Source: Bacteroidaceae bacterium (GTDB lineage Bacteria > Bacteroidota > Bacteroidia > Bacteroidales > Barnesiellaceae_A). From it: a stretch of DNA of 5,034 nucleotides. The stretch covers positions 1 to 5,034 of the forward strand of contig JAFZDG010000135.1 of assembly GCA_017561285.1 (NCBI GenBank), given 5' to 3'. Made by a program: the position numbers and the translations under genes. The notes beneath the pieces are model-generated. The model was not told the origin of the DNA, did not search any database, and saw nothing but the letters and a program-made list of their open reading frames with translations. Positions within the stretch are counted from its first letter, which is position 1. Each line of letters begins with the position of its first letter. This document shows positions 1 to 5,034 of the stretch, in pieces.

Positions 1-1
1 C

Positions 2-247
2 GGTGCAAATAGCAAAAAATGCGAGGAGCATACCTATCAAAAGGAAGGGTTTATGGGGCTTGTTTGCGAAAACTGCCAAGACCGCCAAACAAACGCACCA
101 AAATCTGTAAAAATTCTTGCTATAGGAAACAGTTTCAGTGATGATTCCACCTATTATCTTTGGAACATTCTAAACGATGCAGGTGTGGAAAATATCAAAT
201 ATAGATCGTGTAAATACCGGTATCAAGAATATAAGCCGTATGTATGA
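2..247 (+). CDS. Partial DUF4886 / SGNH-hydrolase-like protein, 5' end outside window, 3' end replaced
   Basis: The frame is open from the first bases of the window to a TGA at 245-247, so the ATG at 53 is probably internal and the true start lies upstream. The first part contains a CxxH (codons at 20-31) and, later, a CxxC (65-76) in a CEEH...CENC arrangement. This resembles the small Cys/His zinc-ribbon-like modules of some surface proteins, but that reading is tentative. From about base 110 comes KILAIGNSFSDDSTYYLW, which matches the start of the DUF4886 family: the GNS of IGNSFS is the block-I nucleophile region of SGNH/GDSL-type hydrolases. Family resemblance ends around AGVEN (about 180-195). 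The remaining residues before the stop are out-of-frame reading of gldL. Only the extreme N-terminal piece of the domain is present, so no activity is expected. The substrate is unknown. Confidence 0.55.
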   Translation, partial: GANSKKCEEHTYQKEGFMGLVCENCQDRQTNAPKSVKILAIGNSFSDDSTYYLWNILNDAGVENIKYRSCKYRYQEYKPYV

Positions 248-455
248 GTCGGCTATGGGAGATAGCGACCGTTACTGTCGTGAGACCGAGAAGATGACTC
301 AATATATACAACAACTCAACTCGGTATATGAGAAGATGATAACAGCGATGACCATCAATATGTATCATCCTATGGCAGCATCGGTAGCACAACCTGCACC
401 TGCTGTACAAGAGCCCGAAAAAAATAATTCAACCACAACCGAAGAAAACGCATAA
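195..455 (+). pseudogene. gldL: GldL C-terminal fragment (T9SS motor protein), 5' truncated
   Basis: GldL is the inner-membrane partner of GldM. Its two transmembrane helices and a conserved membrane glutamate form the proton-driven stator of the type IX secretion/gliding motor. Only the cytoplasmic C-terminal part is seen here: the segment from about VNTGIKNISRMYESA through NSVYEKMITAMTINMYHP, the helical region that usually ends GldL, then a Pro/Ala/Glu/Thr-rich tail and TAA at 453-455. About 85 residues remain of a protein usually above 200, and both helices are missing. The frame is closed by a TAA at 171-173. The ATG at 177 lies within the DUF4886 reading frame and is not a credible start. 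The stop is 5 bases before gldM, the normal operon spacing, and this supports the identification. The exact left boundary is uncertain within about 190-207. Confidence 0.72.
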
Positions 456-460
456 CTCCT

Positions 461-2029
461 ATGGCAGGAAATAGCTCAAAACTCACCCCTCGTCAGAAGA
501 TGATAAACCTTATGTATATCGTCTTGACGGCTATGTTGGCATTGAACGTGTCGAGCGATGTGCTCAACGGTTTTCGCCAAGTAGAAGAGGGCTTGGGGCG
601 TACCACTGCTACGGCTTCGGCTCGTAATGAGGCCTTATATCAACAACTGGCCGATTTCAACGAGCAAAACCCCGAGAAGGGTGGTGTGTGGTATAACAAG
701 TCGCTCGAATTGCGAGAGCGTACAACCCAATTGTATAACTATATAGACTCTCTTAAACTTATCATCGTACAGAAAGCCGATGGTAAAGATGCCGATGTAA
801 ACAACATCAAGAGCGAAGATGACTTGGAGGCCGCTTCGTACGTTATGTTGTCGCCTTCGATGCGTCATGGAGGCCGTTTGCGTGAGTCGCTCGGTAGCTA
901 TCGTACCTATGTGAGCGACCTGATGCCCGACTCTATCAAAAAGGCTACCGTTGAGGAGTGTCTGTCAACTACCATCAACTCTCGAGCCGAGCAAATCAAC
1001 CCCATTGCGTGGGAAACCACTCTTTTTGAGAATATGCCGGTTATTGCGGCTATAACCATTCTCACCAAGATGCAGAGTGACGTGCTCTATGTAGAGCAGA
1101 TGGCCCTCAATACGCTCATTACAAATATAGATGCCAGCGATGTGCGTGTAAACAAACTCGATGCATTTGTCATACCCAATTCGAAGGTTATTATGCGAGG
1201 TAGTAAGTATAGTGCCAATATCGTGTTGGCGGCTATCGATACCACACAAGTGCCCAACATCTATATCAATGGCAACCAATTGCCCCTCGACCAAAACGGT
1301 CTGTACGAGGTATTCTGCGGCTCAACCGGCGTATATGATTACAACGGTTACTTGGAAGTGCCTCATGGCAATGGTGAGATGACTCGTCACAACTTCACAT
1401 CGAGCTACACCGTTATAGAGCCTTCGGCCACCGTATCGGCTACGATGATGAATGTGATGTATGCCGGTATAGTCAACCCGGTGAGTATTTCGGTTCCCGG
1501 CATCCCCAACAATGCAGTACAAGCTACTATGACCAATGGTACACTCACTCGCAATGGCGATTTGTGGGAAGCCAAGCCGGCCACCGTTGGTGAGGATGCA
1601 GTTATTACCGTAACAGCAACGATGGATGGTCACACACAAACGGTTGCTACCACAGCCTTCCGCGTACGCCGCCTACCCGACCCCACTCCCTATATTCCCT
1701 ACAAAGATGCTAATGGTCAGGAATTGCATTACAAGGGTGGAAAACCCTTCTCAAAGGGATTGTTGCGTGGAGTTACGACTTTGGGCGCAGCCATAGACGA
1801 TGGATTGGTAAATGTGTCGTTCAATGTATTGAGCTTCGAGCTTGTTACATTCGACCAAATGGGTAACGCCTTGCTCGAAAAATCAGAGGGTGCAAACTTC
1901 TCGAAACGACAGAACGATGCAATCAATCGTTTGAGCCGAGGAAAACGCTTCTATATATCGAACATCAAGGCCATAGGTCCCGATGGCATTACACGCGACC
2001 TCTCGCCCATAGAAGTAATTGTAAATTGA
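461..2029 (+). CDS. gldM: GldM, T9SS/gliding motor shaft protein
   Basis: This is a 522-residue protein, a normal length for GldM/PorM (about 510-520). The N-terminus, TPRQKMINLMYIVLTAML, holds the short cytoplasmic segment and the single transmembrane helix (about residues 14-31) that packs with GldL helices. The rest is a large periplasmic region. In the family it forms four domains (D1-D4) and dimerises into a shaft crossing the periplasm to contact the GldK/GldN ring. The typical linker into the last domain, RVRRLPDPTPYI, is at residues 401-412, followed by a complete D4 with SFELVTFDQ and a final PIEVIVN. The start ATG is fixed by family alignment and by its position 5 bases after the gldL stop. 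No Shine-Dalgarno is seen, as is usual in Bacteroidota. No frameshift or internal stop is present. It has no visible promoter of its own and would depend on transcription from upstream, which the damaged gldL junction puts in doubt. Confidence 0.95.
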   Translation: MAGNSSKLTPRQKMINLMYIVLTAMLALNVSSDVLNGFRQVEEGLGRTTATASARNEALYQQLADFNEQNPEKGGVWYNKSLELRERTTQLYNYIDSLKLIIVQKADGKDADVNNIKSEDDLEAASYVMLSPSMRHGGRLRESLGSYRTYVSDLMPDSIKKATVEECLSTTINSRAEQINPIAWETTLFENMPVIAAITILTKMQSDVLYVEQMALNTLITNIDASDVRVNKLDAFVIPNSKVIMRGSKYSANIVLAAIDTTQVPNIYINGNQLPLDQNGLYEVFCGSTGVYDYNGYLEVPHGNGEMTRHNFTSSYTVIEPSATVSATMMNVMYAGIVNPVSISVPGIPNNAVQATMTNGTLTRNGDLWEAKPATVGEDAVITVTATMDGHTQTVATTAFRVRRLPDPTPYIPYKDANGQELHYKGGKPFSKGLLRGVTTLGAAIDDGLVNVSFNVLSFELVTFDQMGNALLEKSEGANFSKRQNDAINRLSRGKRFYISNIKAIGPDGITRDLSPIEVIVN

Positions 2030-2064
2030 TAAAACATAGATAAACGCATAAAAACATACATATT

Positions 2065-3195
2065 ATGAAAATGTTCCGTGCTACCATCCTTACCGCAGCA
2101 ATGGCTATGCTAACCTTTGCCGGTGCCAATGCACAAGTAGTGCGCCGCGCCGAAAAGGATGCCGCTGCGAAGAAAACCGATAATGAGATAAACCTGTCAG
2201 TACGAGCCAAAGGACTCTACGAGTCGAACTCGTCGGCCGACAAGGATATTCCTTGGATGCGCGTGGTATATCGTCAACTCGACCTTACCAAAGATGCCAA
2301 CCTACCGCTCTATTATCCCGAGGATCCTACCGAAGACTTGCAAAACCTTTTCCGCATATTGTTGCGCCTTCTTGCCGACAACAAGGTTACTGCCTATGAG
2401 TACCTCGATGGACGAGAAGTCTTTACCGACAAATACAAAATAAATGTGCGCGAGATGCTCGAACGCTTCTCAATATACTACACCGAGCAAAAAGGCAGCA
2501 CCGAGAAAAATCCGCTCTTCCTCATCGATGAGAGCGATGTACCTTGCTACGAGGTACTATCGTACTACATCATCGAGAAATGGGCATTCAATCGCGGTAC
2601 ATCTAAGTTCGATGTAATGATAGAAGCTATATGCCCCGTTTTGCATCGCAGCGGTGACTTTGGCGGTGAGCCTTTGCGCTATCCTATGTTCTGGCTCAAG
2701 TATGACGATGTTCGTCCCTATTTGGCACAACAATACATCATTACCAACGATGCCAACCAAGTATTGCAACACAACTACGACGATTACTTCAAAATGCAGA
2801 TGTACGATGGCGACATCTACAAAACACGCAACTTGCGTAATCAATCGCTTATGCAACAATATCCTACCGATTCGCTTATGCGTCACGCCCAAGATAGCAT
2901 AGAGAAGTCGTTGCAATCGTTCGAAAAACAATTGTGGGTACCCACTCCCGAGGAGAAAGCTGCAATGGAAGCCGCTAAGGCCGAAGCCGAAGGTGAAGGC
3001 AATGGCGAGGCCGAAAGTGCTGCATCGGACGATAAAAAACGCTCGGTAAAGAAGAGCGAAAAGAAAGAGAGCAAGTCGGAGTCTCGCTCATCGCGCAGTG
3101 GTGCCAAAGAGAAAAAAGCCAAGAAGCCCAAAGCTCAAAAGTCATCGAGCAGCAGTAACAACGCCCCCGTACGCTCGGTTCGCCGCACCAAGTAA
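2065..3195 (+). CDS. gldN: GldN/PorN, T9SS periplasmic ring component
   Basis: This 376-residue protein starts with a signal peptide (residues 1-23, MKMFRATILTAAMAMLTFAGANA). Signal peptidase I probably cuts after the ANA, giving a periplasmic protein. In the family, GldN/PorN binds the lipoprotein GldK/PorK to build the large ring under the outer membrane and contacts the GldM shaft. The family signature around W64-P85 (WMRVVYRQLDL then LPLYYPEDP) is clear, and the core runs to about residue 295 (QLWVPTPEE). Residues 296-376 are a low-complexity tail. It is Glu/Ala-rich and acidic first (about 296-320), then strongly basic and Ser/Lys-rich to the end. Family members vary from roughly 310 to 360 residues, so the extra length is in this tail. 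The gene follows gldM by 35 A-rich bases and is the last of the operon, with a hairpin terminator downstream. Confidence 0.94.
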   Translation: MKMFRATILTAAMAMLTFAGANAQVVRRAEKDAAAKKTDNEINLSVRAKGLYESNSSADKDIPWMRVVYRQLDLTKDANLPLYYPEDPTEDLQNLFRILLRLLADNKVTAYEYLDGREVFTDKYKINVREMLERFSIYYTEQKGSTEKNPLFLIDESDVPCYEVLSYYIIEKWAFNRGTSKFDVMIEAICPVLHRSGDFGGEPLRYPMFWLKYDDVRPYLAQQYIITNDANQVLQHNYDDYFKMQMYDGDIYKTRNLRNQSLMQQYPTDSLMRHAQDSIEKSLQSFEKQLWVPTPEEKAAMEAAKAEAEGEGNGEAESAASDDKKRSVKKSEKKESKSESRSSRSGAKEKKAKKPKAQKSSSSSNNAPVRSVRRTK

Positions 3196-3221
3196 GAAAC
3201 AGCAATATATTCCATACATAC

Positions 3222-3259
3222 ACTACCACCCTGGTATGCCACCGGGGTGGTAGTATTTT
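3222..3259 (+). terminator. Rho-independent terminator of the gld operon
   Basis: ACTACCACCC (3222-3231) pairs perfectly with GGGTGGTAGT (3245-3254). The stem extends inward by a T-G wobble and two G-C pairs (3232-3234 with 3242-3244), leaving a 7-base loop at 3235-3241. The GC-rich 13-bp stem is followed by ATTTTA and lies 26 bases after the gldN stop. It should end gldLMN transcription and isolate the operon from the downstream cassette. Confidence 0.87.
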
Positions 3260-3269
3260 ATAGCTACTA

Positions 3270-3305
3270 TTTTTGTAGGTGCAATACCCACAAAAAAATG
3301 GGTGT
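3270..3305. repeat. Two overlapping, mutually exclusive inverted repeats
   Basis: TTTTTGT (3270-3276) pairs with ACAAAAA (3290-3296). After one mismatch, GGT (3278-3280) pairs with ACC (3286-3288). The right half can instead pair forward: ATACCCA (3284-3290) with TGGGTGT (3299-3305), with one wobble and an A-rich loop. Both use the bases 3284-3296, so only one can form at a time. The element lies between the gld terminator and the next promoter. It is not followed by a T-run on the plus strand and has no coding content. It could be terminator debris or a protein-binding palindrome; no function is assigned. Confidence 0.35.
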
Positions 3306-3307
3306 CA

Positions 3308-3338
3308 TTAGTTGTTTGCGAAAAAATCATTATATTTG
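3308..3338 (+). promoter_or_regulatory. Bacteroidota-type promoter (TAnnTTTG) upstream of the intergenic RNA candidate
   Basis: TATATTTG at 3331-3338 matches exactly the -7 consensus TAnnTTTG of the primary sigma factor of Bacteroides. A -33 TTTG is less certain: TTAG at 3308-3311 has about the right 19-base spacing, while the exact TTTG at 3315-3318 is only 12 bases away. Initiation would be expected around 3344, at the start of a perfect hairpin. Confidence 0.55.
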
Positions 3339-3343
3339 TGCAT

Positions 3344-3579
3344 CTTAATCCTCACCGGATTAAGGTGTACATTTTATTAATGAAAGTGTTTTTCGCTTTT
3401 GTCCTTATGTGAAAATGTGGAAGTTTTCGAAGCAGTAGGACGACGAATAGGTCTTTCCACAACCGTCACTTAGATAAAACATCGTCTCCACACATTCTTC
3501 TTATACACCCCACCGCATAGGAGTTGATACGGCTCAGTAGAAAAGCCATTCACAACAATGTGGCTACCATTTTTACACC
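3344..3579 (+). ncRNA. Candidate structured RNA or leader, no coding content recognised
   Basis: This covers most of the 529-base gap between gldN and the ATPase; no protein gene is seen on either strand. If the promoter at 3331-3338 is used, the RNA begins with a perfect 8-bp hairpin, CTTAATCC (3344-3351) with GGATTAAG (3357-3364) around TCACC. Paired by eye, a nested imperfect rod follows: 3403-3411 with 3514-3521 (one bulge, one wobble), GTGG 3417-3420 with CCAC 3510-3513, GAAG 3429-3432 with CTTC 3497-3500, and 3438-3446 with 3482-3489 (one bulged C). Near the end, AGCCA (3544-3548) pairs with TGGCT (3561-3565), followed by TTTTT at 3570-3574, a weak terminator-like end. I do not recognise a known RNA family; a bulged rod recalls 6S RNA only in outline. 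Tiny frames exist (ten codons at 3380-3412, ending TGA) but are too short to claim. Confidence 0.28.
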
Positions 3580-3695
3580 ATTCACTTGAAAAAGTGTATA
3601 GCAGCGACATTTATTCGGTATAAAAAATGTCACACTTGTCAATTATTCGGTCGAAAAAGTGTAACAACTCTTGATTATTCGGTGGAAAAAGTGTA
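3580..3695 (+). repeat. Four 19-bp direct repeats at 32-33 bp period
   Basis: The consensus is ATTCGGTNNAAAAAGTGTA. The copies are 3580-3598 (degenerate left half, ATTCACTTG), 3613-3631 (AAAAAATGTC in the right half), 3645-3663 and 3677-3695 (both consensus). Start-to-start distances are 33, 32 and 32 bp, close to three turns of B-DNA, so copies would face the same side of the helix. The spacers are 13-14 bp and only weakly alike, the last two ending in ATT. The first copy also forms a small hairpin, CACTT-GAAA-AAGTG. The period is not a multiple of three, so this is not a coding repeat. The location immediately upstream of the ATPase, with the last copy inside its promoter, suggests binding sites for a regulator, possibly the ATPase itself (inference). 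Confidence 0.85.
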
Positions 3696-3701
3696 AGTTT
3701 G
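3670..3701 (+). promoter_or_regulatory. Promoter of the AAA_14/DUF4143 ATPase gene
   Basis: TAAGTTTG at 3694-3701 matches the Bacteroidota -7 consensus TAnnTTTG exactly. CTTG at 3670-3673, 20 bases upstream, is a three-of-four match to the -33 TTTG. The expected start near 3707 leaves a leader of under 20 bases before the ATG at 3725. The fourth direct repeat (3677-3695) fills the space between the two elements and shares its last bases with the -7 box, so a protein bound there should block or reposition RNA polymerase. Confidence 0.65.
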
Positions 3702-3724
3702 CCCGTAGATAAATAATAGAAACG

Positions 3725-5034
3725 ATGCTTAAAAGAAAAATTGAGTCAGTCTTGGTCGAGTGGAAAAACTCTACATCTAAAAAACCGCTTGTGATAAAAG
3801 GTATCAGACAATGCGGTAAGACATATATTGTTCAGAAATTCGCTAAAGAGAATTACGATAGTGTGGTTTATATGAACTTTATACTCGAACCGGATAAAAA
3901 ATCGGCCTTTACAGGTAATATAGATGTCGATACGATTATCCTTAATTTATCGGCCTTGATACCCAATAGTAGGTTTATTAAAGGGAAAACTTGTATCATC
4001 CTTGATGAGATACAGGAGTGTCGCGAGGCAAGAACAGCATTAAAGTCTTTCAAAATGGATGGACGCTTTGATGTTATTGCGACAGGCTCGCTTTTAGGTG
4101 TCAGGGGATATTGTAATAGTGGAAAGAAAGAGGATAATGGTCAAGACTCTATTCCGGTAGGGTACGAAACAGTGGTTGAAATGTATCCTTTGGATTTCGA
4201 GGAGTTCCTGTGGGCTAATGGCATCAATGAAAAGGTTATTGATGCGGTGAAAGCTTGTTTTGAGAATGAGACTGTAGTACCTGACGGTATTCACAATGTA
4301 ATGATGGAGTTGCTGTACAGATATGTCATAGTAGGTGGTCTGCCTGAGGTTGTGAATACATTTCTTGATACAAGAAATATCGAGCTAACATACAGAGTGC
4401 AACGTAATCTTATAGCCGAATATGAGGAAGATATGGTTAAGTATGCCGATAACGCCGACAAATCAAGAATACGTGAGTGCTTTGAGTCCATACCCAAACA
4501 ACTGGCCAAAGAGAATAAAAAATTCCAATATTCGATGGTAAGAAAAGGCGGTCGCTCTTCTCAATATATAGGTAGTATTCAATGGCTTGAAGATGCCGGA
4601 TTGGTGAGAAGATGCTATAATACACAGATTACAGAGTTGCCGCTTGAGGGTAATTCTATTAAAGATTGCTTTAAGTTATACACTACAGATATAGGTATCC
4701 TTATTGCTATGCTGGATTATGGTGCTCAGGCAGATATTCTCAAAGGCAATCTTTTGGGATATAAAGGTGCTATATTTGAAAATCTCATGGCCGATTTCCT
4801 ATGTAAAAGCGGACAAAAATTATATTATTTCCAAAAGGATAGTGGTCTTGAATTGGACTTCCTTGTGCGTTACAAGGGCGAGTGTGTTGTACTTGAGATT
4901 AAAGCGAAATCCGGCAAAACAAAAAGCTTAAAAACGGTATTGAAAAACAAAAGCGTTTATCATGTCAATAATGCCATTAAATTGGGAATATATAATGTCG
5001 GGCGAGAAGAGGAGATACTTACAATACCTCTTTA
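3725..5034 (+). CDS. AAA_14/DUF4143 family ATPase with PD-(D/E)xK-like C-terminus, 3' end cut by window
   Basis: The frame is open for 436 complete codons and still open at the window end. It closes with ILTIPL followed by TA; relatives commonly end in IPxY plus a few residues, so probably only some codons are missing. The N-terminal P-loop domain has Walker A GIRQCGKT (residues 26-33), Walker B CIILDEIQE (90-98) and a sensor-1-like ATGSLLG (119-125). The family block YPLDFEEFLWA is at 154-164, and GGLPE at 204-208. A winged-helix-like stretch (about 250-300, with WLEDAGLV at 287-294) leads to the DUF4143 part: FEN with E352, ELDF with D378 and EIK with E391 and K393. These form a complete PD-(D/E)xK-type motif, although nuclease activity has not been shown for most relatives. 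The ATG is supported by the typical start MLKRKIESVLVEWK, ahead of KPLVIKG. Base composition is visibly more AT-rich than gldM/gldN, consistent with separate acquisition. The cellular role of the family is unsettled; I do not assign one. Confidence 0.9.
   Translation, partial: MLKRKIESVLVEWKNSTSKKPLVIKGIRQCGKTYIVQKFAKENYDSVVYMNFILEPDKKSAFTGNIDVDTIILNLSALIPNSRFIKGKTCIILDEIQECREARTALKSFKMDGRFDVIATGSLLGVRGYCNSGKKEDNGQDSIPVGYETVVEMYPLDFEEFLWANGINEKVIDAVKACFENETVVPDGIHNVMMELLYRYVIVGGLPEVVNTFLDTRNIELTYRVQRNLIAEYEEDMVKYADNADKSRIRECFESIPKQLAKENKKFQYSMVRKGGRSSQYIGSIQWLEDAGLVRRCYNTQITELPLEGNSIKDCFKLYTTDIGILIAMLDYGAQADILKGNLLGYKGAIFENLMADFLCKSGQKLYYFQKDSGLELDFLVRYKGECVVLEIKAKSGKTKSLKTVLKNKSVYHVNNAIKLGIYNVGREEEILTIPL

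Noticed and set aside
26..30. Truncated insertion sequence or transposase at the left junction
   Set aside because: No transposase-like protein, terminal inverted repeat or target duplication is visible around 1-260, so a mobile element cannot be claimed for the junction.
177..455. ATG at 177 as the start of a complete 92-residue protein
   Set aside because: The first codons lie within the DUF4886 coding frame, and the rest is the interior and end of GldL. Family comparison shows the true start is missing, so this is a fragment.
965..1639. Minus-strand frames of about 105-109 codons inside gldM
   Set aside because: They are antisense to a complete gldM, their Cys/His-rich sequences resemble no family I know, and they follow from codon bias on the opposite strand.
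2557..2931. Minus-strand reading frame of 124 codons inside gldN
   Set aside because: It is antisense to a well-conserved gldN core, with an unrecognisable Ile/Val/His-rich product and no promoter or context. It is a shadow of the real gene.
3580..3695. Small CRISPR array
   Set aside because: There are only four copies, they are degenerate, the spacers of 13-14 bp are far too short and partly alike, and no cas genes are present. Promoter-embedded direct repeats explain it better.
4704..4931. Plus-strand 75-codon frame overlapping the ATPase
   Set aside because: It is an alternative frame inside the conserved DUF4143 region, where the main frame carries the FEN, ELDF and EIK motifs.

Overview
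The window reads as Bacteroidota DNA, most likely order Bacteroidales. The evidence is a gldL-gldM-gldN segment of the type IX secretion system (T9SS) / gliding-motility operon, promoter-like TAnnTTTG elements in place of classical -10 boxes, A-rich leaders without Shine-Dalgarno sequences, and an AAA ATPase of the AAA_14/DUF4143 type that is common and multicopy in gut and oral Bacteroidales. I cannot assign a family or species from this sequence alone. Both window ends fall inside reading frames, which fits a metagenome contig or a cut-out.

Left edge (1-455): a reading frame open from the window start encodes a Cys/His-rich segment followed by the beginning of a DUF4886 (SGNH-hydrolase-like) domain. 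Near 190-207 the sequence stops resembling that family and, in another frame, becomes the C-terminal third of GldL. The gldL start, its two membrane helices and its proton-channel residues are absent. This is either an assembly chimera or a real rearrangement, and it is the main thing to verify.

Centre (461-3259): gldM and gldN are intact and co-directional. They encode the inner-membrane-anchored periplasmic shaft of the T9SS motor and a periplasmic ring component. GldN carries a long charge-segregated C-terminal tail. A strong hairpin terminator closes the operon at 3222-3259.

Right part (3260-3724): a stretch of about 465 bases with no convincing protein gene but clear structure. It holds overlapping inverted repeats (3270-3305), a Bacteroidota-type promoter (3308-3338) whose expected start falls on a perfect 8-bp hairpin, a possible structured RNA (about 3344-3579), and four copies of a 19-bp direct repeat spaced 32-33 bp apart (3580-3695). 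The last repeat lies between the -33-like and -7 elements of the promoter of the next gene.

Right edge (3725-5034): an AAA_14/DUF4143 ATPase with a PD-(D/E)xK-like C-terminus, cut by the window end probably only a few codons before its stop. It is visibly more AT-rich than the gld genes. The repeat array, promoter and ATPase look like one self-contained cassette placed behind the gld terminator, with the repeats as plausible operators. The gld genes and this cassette appear functionally unrelated.
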